Source of the DNA: a bacterium
GTDB lineage: Bacteria > SAR324 > XYD2-FULL-50-16
Direction of reading: 5' to 3'
Assembly (NCBI GenBank): GCA_018829445.1
Contig: JAHJTV010000057.1
Span: 1 to 47,832, forward strand
Length of the DNA: 47,832 nt
Shown here: piece after piece, positions 6,716 to 15,617 of the stretch
How positions within the stretch are numbered: the stretch's first letter is position 1
Layout: each line of letters starts with the position of its first letter
Notes under the pieces: model-generated
What the model was told of the DNA's origin: nothing
Databases searched by the model: none
The model's input: only the letters and a program-made list of their open reading frames with translations
Translations under genes and position numbers: made by a program

Positions 6716-6919
6716 TTTTTTCAAACCTGCATATCAAGAATTTTCTCTATGTTTTTTGGGTTAAAGCCCATGCTTTGAGAATTTTTCTTTGAGGGGATTT
6801 TAAAAAAATAGGAGCTGGTTTTTCATTTAGAGAGTGGGGGAACATTGTCAGCATGGGGGATATAAATGGTCTCAGATAAAAAGTTTTGACTCTTGCCTCC
6901 TTTGTTCAAGTTATAAGTT

Positions 6920-6975
6920 TTGGCGGGGATGTAACCCCGCCCTACTGTTGGCGGGGATGTAACCCCGCCCTACCG
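6920..6975. repeat. tandem 28-bp hairpin repeats (REP-like), two units
   Basis: Units at 6920-6947 and 6948-6975 differ at one base. Each holds a 7-bp GC stem GGCGGGG / CCCCGCC around the loop ATGTAA. They lie about 50 bases beyond the stop of the biotin carboxylase gene, so they may end or stabilise that operon's transcript. There is no T-tract, so they are not classical intrinsic terminators. Confidence 0.7.
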
Positions 6976-7027
6976 TGATCCATGCTTTTGGCAACAATGT
7001 TTGTTTACACGTTTACACCCCTTCTCA

Positions 7028-8398
7028 CTATTCATCATCGTCTTCATCATCGTCATCGTCCTGGACAAATCGTTTTATAAAACCGGTATCAAATTTCCCG
7101 GCTATAAAATCGGCATCGTCCATTATTCTTCGATAGAGAGGGATGGTTGTTTTTAACGGCTCTATTTTGAATTCATCCAGCGCCCTTTTCATTACGTTAA
7201 TCGCTCCCTGTCGGGTCAGATCGAAAGTGATCAGTTTAGCAACCAGTGAATCGTAATAGATGGGAAGCTCATATCCCTGGTAAAGATGGGTATCAATACG
7301 AACGCCAAAACCGCCCGGCAGATGCAGTTTTTTGATCGTTCCTGGCGACGGCATAAAATTGAAGTCCGGGTTTTCTGCATTGATTCGACACTCAATAGCC
7401 CACCCTTTCAAATTCAGATCTTCATATACATAGCCCAAAGATTCACCTGCGGACAATCGAATCTGTTCCTTGACCAGGTCTATCCCGGTCGTAATTTCCG
7501 TGACCGGATGCTCAACCTGAATCCGGGAGTTAATCTCCATGAAATAAAACTCACCATCCCTGTCCAGCAGAAATTCAACCGTTCCCGCACTGAAGTAATC
7601 GATGGCTTTTGCAGCGGCTATGGCTGCCTCTCCCATTCTTTTCCTCAAATCCGGGGTTAATCTTGGAGAGGGAGCTTCCTCAATCAGTTTTTGATAGCGA
7701 CGTTGAATGGTACATTCACGCTCACCGAGATGAGCCACATTCCCCTTTGAATCGGCTAGAATCTGAAATTCAATATGACGGGGCTCTACAATAAATCTTT
7801 CAATATAAAGCGCATCATTGCCAAAAGCGGCTTTCGCCTCCATTTTTGCTACCGGATATTCCTCTTTCAGCTGATCCAGATGAAAACAGACACGTATTCC
7901 GCGCCCACCACCACCACCGGATGACTTTATCATAACCGGGTAACCGATCTCTTCGGAAAATCGGATGGCCTCATCAATCGTGTCAACACTTCCCGGACTA
8001 CTAGGAACAACAGGAATGCCCGCCGCCTGCATTTTCTGCTTGGCCTTGATCTTATCCCCTGCAAAGGAGAGATTCTCAGGAGTCGGGCCGATAAAAACGA
8101 TGTTGTTATCTTTACAAGCCCTGGCAAAAGACTCCTTTTCCGAGAGATAACCATAGCCCGGATGAATGGCATCAGCACCGGTTTCCCTGGCAGCTTTGAT
8201 GATGTTATCGATATTGAGATAGCTTTTAGCGCTGATGGGCTCGCCGATACAAATGCCGCTGTCTGCCAGGCTGACATGCAGTGACGATTCGTCCGCCTCC
8301 GAATATACAGCCACAGTTTCTATACCTAGTTCTCTGCAAGCCCTGATAACCCTGACTGCAATCTCACCCCGATTGGACACTAATATTTTTTTAAACAT
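7028..8398 (-). CDS. accC: biotin carboxylase subunit of an acyl-CoA carboxylase
   Basis: The product carboxylates biotin on the carrier protein, using ATP and bicarbonate. It has 456 residues, typical of AccC. Visible elements are the N-terminal KILVSNRGEIAVRV, the glycine-rich ATP lid SSGGGGGRG (159-167), ERECTIQRR (226-234), Glu276, and the catalytic MEINSRIQVEHPVTE with Glu288, Arg292, Gln294 and Glu296, numbered as in E. coli AccC. A C-terminal tail of nearly pure Asp/Glu (last ten residues) is unusual. The gene starts two bases after the biotin-carrier stop. It is the last gene of a five-gene minus-strand operon, so it probably serves the two upstream carboxyltransferases rather than a canonical AccA/AccD pair. 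Confidence 0.92.
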   Translation of the reverse strand: MFKKILVSNRGEIAVRVIRACRELGIETVAVYSEADESSLHVSLADSGICIGEPISAKSYLNIDNIIKAARETGADAIHPGYGYLSEKESFARACKDNNIVFIGPTPENLSFAGDKIKAKQKMQAAGIPVVPSSPGSVDTIDEAIRFSEEIGYPVMIKSSGGGGGRGIRVCFHLDQLKEEYPVAKMEAKAAFGNDALYIERFIVEPRHIEFQILADSKGNVAHLGERECTIQRRYQKLIEEAPSPRLTPDLRKRMGEAAIAAAKAIDYFSAGTVEFLLDRDGEFYFMEINSRIQVEHPVTEITTGIDLVKEQIRLSAGESLGYVYEDLNLKGWAIECRINAENPDFNFMPSPGTIKKLHLPGGFGVRIDTHLYQGYELPIYYDSLVAKLITFDLTRQGAINVMKRALDEFKIEPLKTTIPLYRRIMDDADFIAGKFDTGFIKRFVQDDDDDEDDDE

Positions 8399-8400
8399 GG

Positions 8401-8655
8401 CTAATCAGTCTCAATTACAAACATTAAGTCATCATCTTTCAGTGCCGTTTCGTCCTCGGCAGCTATCTCCACAACCTTTCCGGATGCGGGGCATTTTATT
8501 TTCTGAAATACCTTCATTGTCTCCAATAGCCCCAGAACCTGTTTTTTCTTCACTTCGGTGCCGACCTCCACATATGACGGCTCTTCAGGGGATGGCTTGC
8601 GATAAAAAACTCCGGACATCGGAGCCCTGACTTCCACACGTTTGTTATCTGTCAT
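8401..8655 (-). CDS. accB: biotin carboxyl carrier protein (single biotinyl domain)
   Basis: The product has 84 residues, consisting only of the biotinyl/lipoyl domain. The biotinylation motif is ETMKV with Lys48, a variant of the usual EAMKM. APMSGVFYR opens the domain and CPASGKVVEI follows the hairpin, giving the expected two-fold pseudo-symmetry. It lacks the long Pro/Ala linker of E. coli AccB, like small free-standing carriers of propionyl-CoA-type carboxylases. It carries the carboxybiotin between the biotin carboxylase encoded downstream and the carboxyltransferases encoded upstream. It sits 61 bases after the second carboxyltransferase gene and two bases before the biotin carboxylase gene. 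Confidence 0.88.
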   Translation of the reverse strand: MTDNKRVEVRAPMSGVFYRKPSPEEPSYVEVGTEVKKKQVLGLLETMKVFQKIKCPASGKVVEIAAEDETALKDDDLMFVIETD

Positions 8656-8716
8656 TTATTACTCCAGTCAATTTTAGATTAATTCCTCTTCCTCTCCTTA
8701 CTCCACTACTAAAGAC

Positions 8717-10273
8717 TTAGGTGGGACAAGTCCCGTGGTTTTTAGCCCTTTTCGGCAACTTCACCGACTTGTTTTTGGTGATCTGCAATGCTTCGATAAT
8801 CTTCTTCCTGGTATCTTTCGGTTCAATCACCTCATCAACAATTTGTGACGTATAGGTGTTGGCTATCTCAAACACCCCCACTTTCTCCCTGGATCGGTTT
8901 AAGTATCCCTCATACGCATCATCTTCAATCCCCTTCCCATATAGCTTTCTATAGTCAGCGGTTGAAGCTTCAACTGCAAATTGAGAGATCGGCCAGGTGT
9001 AACAGAGATCCGTTCCGATTCCTTTAACTGCGCCCAGGAGCATACTGCCTGAATCCGAATAGGCTTCTCTCAGAACAACACAGATTTTAGGAATGGTGGA
9101 GGATACCAGTGTCGCGATCAATTTTCCCACATGCCTCAACAGCCCTTTGGCTTCCTGATCTTCTCCGGCTACTTCGGGCGGGGTATCAACCAGGGTAACC
9201 AGTGGAATATTGTAAGCGTCAAGTGCCTGCAAGAATCGATAATATTTATCACAGGAGTCTATCTCCATAATAGATCCGGGTTCCTGTGGGTTATTGGCCA
9301 CTAATCCCACAACATTTCCGTTAAACCGGCAAAAGCAGGTGATGATATTTTTAGCGTAATCCTTCTTTATTTCATACAGTTCGCCATCATCCACCAGACT
9401 TTTAATCACCTCATGCATGTCGTAAACTTTGTTAAAGTCATCCGGTATCAGACTGGCCAGTTCTCCCACCTCTTTCCCCGGAACATCGATGGGATCTTTT
9501 TTGGGAGGGGAATCTTTGAAATTGGATGGCAGATAGGATAGTAATTCCCGCGTAAGGATTATGGTCTCTTTGTCACCATCACCTACAACATCACAGGTTC
9601 CGCTTAATGCCATATGGTAGTCGGCACTGCCCACATCCTTGTTAAACTGCTCTGAGGTAGCAGCCTGGGTCTGCCTGGGCCCCCCCAGCCACAGGTTTCC
9701 GGTTTTTCGGCTCATCAACAGGAAATCACACAGGGTTGGTGCATAAGCCTGCCCTGCAATACAAGGTCCCATTAGTACATTGATTTGCGGAATGACACCG
9801 GAATAGCGGGACATCAACGCAAAATACCAATCAATACCGGCGGGCATGACGTCCTGGTGACCCAAGCGGCCACCTGAGGAGTCCAACAACCAGACCATTG
9901 GTATTCCCCACTCGGCTGCCATGATGATCAATTCCGCACATTTTTGTATATGCTGCGCCGCGATTGATCCGCCAAGCACTGTAAAATCGCTGGCATAAAC
10001 AGCTATACGTCTGCCATTCACTTTACCGGTGCCTACAATTGCACCATCGCAGGGAGCTTCCGATTTTTTCCCATCCATTCTCTGGGCTGTGGTGTTCACA
10101 CAAGATCCCAATTCGCTGAAGGTTCCGGAGTCCAATAAACAATCAATCCGTTCCCTGGCGGTCATTTTTTCGCGATCATGCTGCCTGTCTATGTGTTTCT
10201 GTCCTCCTCCCAGTGGGTTTTTCTCACGAATCTCCCTCAATCTGGTAACACCATTTTCCATTGTTATCGTCAT
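8717..10273 (-). CDS. acyl-CoA carboxylase carboxyltransferase subunit, paralogue 2
   Basis: The product has 518 residues, the length of PccB/AccD-type carboxyltransferases. The N-terminal MTARERIDCLLDSGTFSELG and the two crotonase-like halves are clear. The N-domain loop is DSSGGRLG (131-138) where the family usually has DSGGAR. In the C-domain the usual AYGGA oxyanion loop is replaced by AYSDSGS (404-410), so this subunit may not form a complete active site alone. The ATG at 10273 has AGGAGG six bases upstream. It follows paralogue 1 after 16 bases. The substrate (acetyl-, propionyl- or another acyl-CoA) cannot be read from sequence. It may form a mixed oligomer with paralogue 1 (inference). 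Confidence 0.85.
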   Translation of the reverse strand: MTITMENGVTRLREIREKNPLGGGQKHIDRQHDREKMTARERIDCLLDSGTFSELGSCVNTTAQRMDGKKSEAPCDGAIVGTGKVNGRRIAVYASDFTVLGGSIAAQHIQKCAELIIMAAEWGIPMVWLLDSSGGRLGHQDVMPAGIDWYFALMSRYSGVIPQINVLMGPCIAGQAYAPTLCDFLLMSRKTGNLWLGGPRQTQAATSEQFNKDVGSADYHMALSGTCDVVGDGDKETIILTRELLSYLPSNFKDSPPKKDPIDVPGKEVGELASLIPDDFNKVYDMHEVIKSLVDDGELYEIKKDYAKNIITCFCRFNGNVVGLVANNPQEPGSIMEIDSCDKYYRFLQALDAYNIPLVTLVDTPPEVAGEDQEAKGLLRHVGKLIATLVSSTIPKICVVLREAYSDSGSMLLGAVKGIGTDLCYTWPISQFAVEASTADYRKLYGKGIEDDAYEGYLNRSREKVGVFEIANTYTSQIVDEVIEPKDTRKKIIEALQITKNKSVKLPKRAKNHGTCPT

Positions 10274-10289
10274 ATCTACCTCCTGGTCG

Positions 10290-11840
10290 TTATGCTGGTT
10301 TAATATATCGTCTTTTATCCGGCAATTCCTCTTTCTTATTCTTTGTGACCTCTAAAGCCTTGATAATCATACTGCGAGTATCTCTCGGATCAATGGGCTC
10401 GTGAATCATGTAATAAGAGGTCCATGTTCTTGAATTCATAACACTCATCTGTTCCTTGAGGATGTTCAACAACGTATCGTACACCTCCTGGTAGTTTCCA
10501 GCTTCTTTTGCTTTTTCCAACTCTTTATGAAACACGGCCAGCACCACCGCTTCCGGCCCCGTTGGAGCGAATTCCCCCGTGGGCCAGCCATAAATACAAT
10601 CAGGATACATCCTGGAACACCCCATCACAATATTGGCTCCGCCATACGCCCTTCGCAAAACAACGGTAATTTTCTGACAGGTCAGATGGGAATAGGAATG
10701 GAGGTTTTTTGCCCCATGACGGATAATCCCGATTCTTTCCCACTTATCTCCGGGAACATAGGCTGTGGAATCCACCATGGTCAGAAGTGGGATATTAAAG
10801 GCGTCCAGAAAATTCATAAAACGATCATATTTATCCGAAGAATTAATCTCAAAAATCCCACTGAGTTCATCAGGGTTATTGGCAACAATTCCAACCACCT
10901 GACCGTTAAACCTGGCAAATCCGGTTACCAGGTGAGTGGCGTAATCCTCCTGAATTTCTAAGAACTCTTCATCATCATCTATAATTTTTTCTATAATCTC
11001 ATGAATATCATACGTGAACTTGGGATTATCCGGCATTACATCCAGGATACTTTCATCCCTGCGATCCGGTTTGTCACTGGTTGTTTTCAAAGGCACCTTG
11101 TCCCAGCAGCTCTGGGGAAGATATTCCAAAAGGTTCCTGGTGAGGCCGATCGCTTCTTCGTCACTATCGGCTATCAGATCACATTGCCCGCTTTTTTCCA
11201 TGTGAAAATCGGCAAAACCTGCGTCTTCCGATTGTTTTTCCCCTCCGAGCCAAAGAAAGCCGGTTTTACTATTCATGATCACAAAATCGGAGAGGGGAGC
11301 AAGAGTTGCCATGGTTCCTGTACACGGCCCAAGCAGGAGCATTATTCTGGGGACAATTCCGGAATACAAACAATACACCTTGATCAAACGGGCCAGACCA
11401 TTTAACCCCGGGTTTCCGTCTTTAATTCCGAGTCGCTCACCGGCGGAATCAATCATGCCGATAAACGGAATTCGTCTCTGACCAGCCATTTCCATGAGAT
11501 CTACCAGCTTCCAGACAGCCTGGTCTCCCAGGGAACCTGACATTACTGTGAAGTCCATGGAGTAGATCATTACGGATCGACCCTTAATCTTGCCAAATCC
11601 CATAACAACACCTTCTGAAGCACTGGATCTTAATTTGCCGTCCAAAGGCGGTCTTGCATCATTCACCAGTGATCCGATTTCATTAAAGGAATCGGCATCC
11701 AGCATCTTTTCAATTCTTTCCCTGGCTGTCAGCTTGCCCAGGGAGTGCTGGACCTCTATCCGTGCTTCACCGCCTCCCGGAACAACAGCCTCTCGATGCT
11801 TCTCAAGTTTGTTGAGATATCCATCCATCCATTTTCCCAT
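10290..11840 (-). CDS. acyl-CoA carboxylase carboxyltransferase subunit, paralogue 1
   Basis: The product has 516 residues, clearly homologous to the following gene but strongly diverged. It has KLTARERIEKMLDADSFNEIG near the N-terminus, an N-domain loop DSAGERLG (131-138), and the canonical C-domain sequence RRAYGGAN (396-403), which paralogue 2 has lost. The segment IIRHGAKNLHSY matches the family's RHGAKLL region. It transfers the carboxyl group from carboxybiotin to an acyl-CoA. The ATG at 11840 has AGGAGG upstream. It lies 106 bases downstream of the synthetase-like gene and 16 bases before paralogue 2, so co-transcription is likely. Confidence 0.87.
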   Translation of the reverse strand: MGKWMDGYLNKLEKHREAVVPGGGEARIEVQHSLGKLTARERIEKMLDADSFNEIGSLVNDARPPLDGKLRSSASEGVVMGFGKIKGRSVMIYSMDFTVMSGSLGDQAVWKLVDLMEMAGQRRIPFIGMIDSAGERLGIKDGNPGLNGLARLIKVYCLYSGIVPRIMLLLGPCTGTMATLAPLSDFVIMNSKTGFLWLGGEKQSEDAGFADFHMEKSGQCDLIADSDEEAIGLTRNLLEYLPQSCWDKVPLKTTSDKPDRRDESILDVMPDNPKFTYDIHEIIEKIIDDDEEFLEIQEDYATHLVTGFARFNGQVVGIVANNPDELSGIFEINSSDKYDRFMNFLDAFNIPLLTMVDSTAYVPGDKWERIGIIRHGAKNLHSYSHLTCQKITVVLRRAYGGANIVMGCSRMYPDCIYGWPTGEFAPTGPEAVVLAVFHKELEKAKEAGNYQEVYDTLLNILKEQMSVMNSRTWTSYYMIHEPIDPRDTRSMIIKALEVTKNKKEELPDKRRYIKPA

Positions 11841-11946
11841 TTTTCCCCCTCCTTCTACAAAGTGTTATGCCCCATCATCAAACCTATCTGATAACAGTTC
11901 ATTGGAAATGACAGGCTCCAGCTTCCTTTTCGACAACCGGTGAATA

Positions 11947-13470
11947 TCAGAATTTTCCACCGTGGTCCTTCTTGACCTGATCCCTGTCCACCTCTCCTGA
12001 ATCCAACTTCGGTAATGAATCTACAAATACAACCTGTTGCGGTTTTTTATACCGGGCGATTTTTGATCCTACGAATTCAATCAGCTTTCCAGCTTCCAAA
12101 GATTTTCCAGGTACCAGAACGCAGATGGCTTTTATGGCCTCACCCCATTTCGCATCAGGAACGCCAATCACGGAAACCTCTTTCACACTTTCATGTTCCA
12201 GTATTGTCTTTTCCACTTCTGCCGGATAAACATTTTCACCTCCGGGCTTAATTAACTCTTTCTGTGCTTTCCGTTTGACATACCACAGATAACCGTCCTC
12301 ATCGAATTTCCCGATATCACCCGTATGATGCCAACCATTCCTGAATGTGTAGGCGGTATCTTCTTCCAATCCCCAATAACCCAGAAAAACTGTTGGAGAT
12401 CTGACACATATCTCCCCGGGTGTTCCCACAGGTACTTCCTTGTCATAATCATCAAACAGTTTCACCTTGGTCAGCACACTAGGCTTGCCTGCACACCCCG
12501 GTCTTTCCATTATCGGTGCCCTTGAAACCCCCATGGCTTCAGTTTGGGCAAATCCTGTGTAACAGGTGCACCCCGGGACCAGTTTCATGAATCTCTTAAT
12601 ATTCTCCGGACTGTCAATTCCCGCCACATGCTTCATACTGGAAATGTCATAGTTGCCCTCTTCATACTTATCCATGATCATCCCCAGGATGGGCGCAAAA
12701 TTAAAAAATATGGTTCCTTTCTCCTTTTCTATCAGGGTCAAAGTCTCTTCCGCATCAAAACGTTCAGCAATAACGTTTTTTCCTCCCACATGCATCACGG
12801 CTAAGGCATTGGTCAATCCGGCAACATGGAACAGGGGTAAAAAGCCGATGTTGCAATCATTTTTGTTTAACCCGCATTGAAGCATGGTCAGTAGATTATT
12901 ATAAACCAGATTCGCCTGACTCAAGAGAGCTCCCCTGGGGTGTCCCTCTACTGCTGCCGTATGAATTATGACGCAACCGTCATCAGCGCTGATATCGATT
13001 TCAGTTTCAATAATGTCGTTGAGAAACAGGTCAACCATGTCGGTAAACCCCTCCTTAAGGTTTCCCTCACCCATTAGATATTTTCCTTCAACCGAAGCCA
13101 GGTTTTCTGTCGCGGTTGCCACGGTTTCCTGAAAGGATTCTCCGGCGAATACCATTTTAGGTGTGCAGTCTTTCAGGACGTATTCCACCTCTTCCGGTTG
13201 AAATCTCCAGTTAACCGCCAAAACAATCGCACCGATTTTTGCAGAGGCTCCAAAGAGAATCATATAATCATCACTATTGTAAGCGACCACACCAATCCTA
13301 TCCCCCTTGACAATACCGGCTTTTGTTAACCCGGCTGCCAGCTGATCACATTTTTCCTTATAGTCTCCAAAACTCAGCCTTCTCTCCTTGAAAACAAGAC
13401 AATCCTGTTTTTCGTTCAATTCAGCATTACGACAGATAAAATCATATATTGTAAAATCATGGACGTTCAT
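11947..13470 (-). CDS. AMP-dependent acyl-CoA synthetase homologue with altered catalytic motifs
   Basis: The product has 507 residues with the ANL-superfamily fold. Recognisable motifs are NWRFQPEEVEYVL, GFAQTEAMG, WHHTGD, and the hinge/A8 segment ELIKPGGENVYPAEVE. Two catalytic elements are changed. The P-loop, usually YTSGTTGxPKG, is HTAAVEGHPRG (170-180). The C-terminal catalytic lysine, usually in TGKI, is Glu493 in DSGEVDRD. Acid activation by adenylation should be weak or absent; thioester chemistry or CoA binding could remain. AGGGAG lies about five bases before the ATG. It is first in the carboxylase operon, so it may supply or bind that enzyme's acyl-CoA substrate (inference). Confidence 0.82.
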   Translation of the reverse strand: MNVHDFTIYDFICRNAELNEKQDCLVFKERRLSFGDYKEKCDQLAAGLTKAGIVKGDRIGVVAYNSDDYMILFGASAKIGAIVLAVNWRFQPEEVEYVLKDCTPKMVFAGESFQETVATATENLASVEGKYLMGEGNLKEGFTDMVDLFLNDIIETEIDISADDGCVIIHTAAVEGHPRGALLSQANLVYNNLLTMLQCGLNKNDCNIGFLPLFHVAGLTNALAVMHVGGKNVIAERFDAEETLTLIEKEKGTIFFNFAPILGMIMDKYEEGNYDISSMKHVAGIDSPENIKRFMKLVPGCTCYTGFAQTEAMGVSRAPIMERPGCAGKPSVLTKVKLFDDYDKEVPVGTPGEICVRSPTVFLGYWGLEEDTAYTFRNGWHHTGDIGKFDEDGYLWYVKRKAQKELIKPGGENVYPAEVEKTILEHESVKEVSVIGVPDAKWGEAIKAICVLVPGKSLEAGKLIEFVGSKIARYKKPQQVVFVDSLPKLDSGEVDRDQVKKDHGGKF

Positions 13471-13670
13471 ATTGTCTCCCTATTTACTTTATTTAGAATT
13501 TCCCGGTTACTTTATTTGAAAACAACTCCGGCTTTTTTATGAATGAATACCGGTCATGTGTGATTTAAATCCGGATCCAGAACTTGACATCCCAATTGCC
13601 CGAAGCTACTTCTTACATGTCAAATAAGGGTCAATCAACAGATTTTTAAATGTAGGTTAAAACGGTTTGG

Positions 13671-13699
13671 TTTGTCTGACTACCAATCTGATTTGTCTG
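13671..13699. promoter_or_regulatory. direct repeat TTTGTCTG, spacing 21 bp, upstream of the carboxylase operon
   Basis: TTTGTCTG occurs at 13671-13678 and 13692-13699, two helical turns apart, each followed by a similar xxxACC. They lie about 200 bases upstream of the synthetase-like gene. The spacing suits regulator half-sites, but no regulator is identified. Otherwise the 367-base gap 13471-13837 shows only a short GGGCTG/CAGCCC hairpin just past the YkgJ-like stop and no ORF. Confidence 0.25.
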
Positions 13700-13837
13700 G
13701 ATACCTATATATCAATACAGGAAGCATTGCAACCGTTTTGTGGAGTGATGACTCTATGAGAGCGGCTTGGAGAGGTCTGGCATTATAGGTTTTCCCGAAA
13801 ATTCGGAGGGGAATTGGGGCTGGATTCAGCCCGCGAG

Positions 13838-14467
13838 TCATACCATGCGAACTGCAAGTTTCGGCCAGTCGATCTCTTGCAAAACATGCACGTATTGATG
13901 AACCAGCCCGGTTTTTATTGCTTCCCGTCTCTTTGTCCTGCCCTTTATTTTGTGAAAAGGAAGCATTTTTGAAAGGGCTTCTTCTTTATACTTACTTATG
14001 GGTGTCAATACATCCTGCCTGCGTGAATAATAGGCATCTTCTCCCTCCTCACAAGGGATGGAAAATACATTGAAGTGACGACATGCTTGCGGCCTCATGG
14101 GGTGAATTCCGCAACCTCCGTCAACTAGAAACGGACAAGGTTGTCCTGCCTGATGATCTGTACATTGCTGTTTTATCGTGCTGCGAATACTGCCGGTAGT
14201 TTTTTCAATAACATACCAATATAAACCGGTCAGTTCAATGGGATAAACGGGGATGGTCGTATGGGTTCGGCAGCAACTGGAACATCCCTTATGACAGGCC
14301 AGTTTTCTTCCCTTCATCTCTTCCCGACGAATTCCCTCCTGTACTCCCAAATCAGTTGTATAGTACACATCAATCAACCAGGGGAGCCATTCATGACGTT
14401 TCTCTTCCAGAGGAAAAGAAAGCTTTTCGGGAGCGGGATAAGTGTTTCCGTTTGGGGATTTGGTCAT
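13838..14467 (-). CDS. YkgJ-family cysteine-cluster protein (putative Zn/Fe-binding)
   Basis: The product has 209 residues. The family signature is visible as CHKGCSSCCR (Cys58, 62, 65, 66), then QPCPFL (Cys111), GGCGIH (Cys119) and PQACRHF (Cys129). This matches the CxxCC...CPFL...C.I...RP..CR pattern of the zinc/iron-chelating UPF0153/YkgJ family, whose function is poorly defined. I chose the ATG at 14467, ten bases after the DnaJ stop. The frame stays open to 14590, but that would overlap the dnaJ gene by more than 100 bases. The close spacing suggests a two-gene unit with the co-chaperone. Confidence 0.8.
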   Translation of the reverse strand: MTKSPNGNTYPAPEKLSFPLEEKRHEWLPWLIDVYYTTDLGVQEGIRREEMKGRKLACHKGCSSCCRTHTTIPVYPIELTGLYWYVIEKTTGSIRSTIKQQCTDHQAGQPCPFLVDGGCGIHPMRPQACRHFNVFSIPCEEGEDAYYSRRQDVLTPISKYKEEALSKMLPFHKIKGRTKRREAIKTGLVHQYVHVLQEIDWPKLAVRMV

Positions 14468-14477
14468 GTTTTTCTTC

Positions 14478-15425
14478 TTATAATCCGGTTTTTGCCAGCT
14501 TCTCAAAGAGACTTTTCTGCTTGTCATCCAATTCCGCAGGAAGTGTGGCTGAAAGCCTGACCAGCAGGTTCCCGGGAATTCCCCTGGCATTGGCCAATCC
14601 CTTTCCTTTAATGCGTAAAAATGAATTATTCTTTGTCAGAGGCGGAATTTTTAATTCGATCTTGACATTATCCAGGGTAGTAACATCAACTTTACCTCCA
14701 AGGACAAGATCCGTCAGTTTTACCTCTTTCTCGATGATTAAATCGTTGCCATTCCTTTTATAATCCGGATGTGGTGAAACAGTAATTCTGCAAAAAAGAT
14801 CGCCTCTTCTCCCGGTTAACTGATCAATGTTTCCTTTACCCTTGACCTTTAGTTTTTTACCCTCTTCAATACCCGGTGGGATAGAGATAATAATTCGATC
14901 CATACCAACCCCTGAATTCAAAGAGATCGATTTCTTTCCGCCGATGATCGCCTCTTCAAAAGATAGTCGAAGTTCCACTTCTCGATCCAGGTTGCTACCT
15001 CTATCTCCAGCATCTCTCGGATGAGTCTGGTTTTCAAAGGGACTCGCACCTCCAAAATTAAAGGAGTATGCAGATCCTTTTCCAGGTTTGCCACGACCCC
15101 CTCCCCCAAAAATAGTTGAAAAGATATCACCTCCGAGACCAAACTCCTCAAATATATTGCCAAAATCAAACCCCTTGAAGATGTCTTCCTGTGAAAAACG
15201 GTTTGAGAAGCCCTCGGCACCGAAATTATCATATTGCTGCCGTTTGTTATCATCACTTAATACAGCATATGCTTCATTGATTTTTTTAAACTTTTCTTCA
15301 GCCTGCTTTTCGCCTTTATTTTTATCCGGATGGAACTTCATCGCCAATTTCTTATAAGCCTTTTTGATATCGGCTTTTGTTGCACTCTTGTTCACGCCAA
15401 GGATACTATAGTAGTCTTCTGCCAT
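14478..15425 (-). CDS. cbpA: DnaJ/CbpA-type (type II) co-chaperone
   Basis: The product has 315 residues. The J-domain occupies 1-70 with HPD at 32-34, the motif that stimulates the DnaK ATPase. A Gly/Phe-rich linker follows (about 71-130, FGGGGRG and SFNFGGASPF). Two beta-sandwich substrate-binding domains come next (EVELRLSFEEAIIGG, IPPGIEEGKKLKVKGKG). The cysteine-rich zinc finger of DnaJ proper is absent, so this is CbpA-like. No clear Shine-Dalgarno precedes the ATG. It is followed closely by the YkgJ-type gene. Confidence 0.88.
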   Translation of the reverse strand: MAEDYYSILGVNKSATKADIKKAYKKLAMKFHPDKNKGEKQAEEKFKKINEAYAVLSDDNKRQQYDNFGAEGFSNRFSQEDIFKGFDFGNIFEEFGLGGDIFSTIFGGGGRGKPGKGSAYSFNFGGASPFENQTHPRDAGDRGSNLDREVELRLSFEEAIIGGKKSISLNSGVGMDRIIISIPPGIEEGKKLKVKGKGNIDQLTGRRGDLFCRITVSPHPDYKRNGNDLIIEKEVKLTDLVLGGKVDVTTLDNVKIELKIPPLTKNNSFLRIKGKGLANARGIPGNLLVRLSATLPAELDDKQKSLFEKLAKTGL

Positions 15426-15617
15426 GATTCAATTCTGTTTATTGTTTTTTCTGAAAGACAATCACGCTGATAACAACATTTTAAATTCGATATTATCTAA
15501 AGGTATGTCCTTTAAAATAAAGCATTTGCGAAATATATTCAAGCTGGAACCTTAGTTTGTGGGAATTCATTAATAATAAAGATCTCAATCTCATTAACCT
15601 GATATTCTATAAATCAA

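Noticed and set aside
6920..6975. CRISPR array
   Set aside because: Only two directly abutting units with no spacers; each is a self-complementary hairpin.
7930..8277. 115-codon minus ORF inside the biotin carboxylase gene
   Set aside because: Different frame of a clearly conserved gene; no motif of its own.
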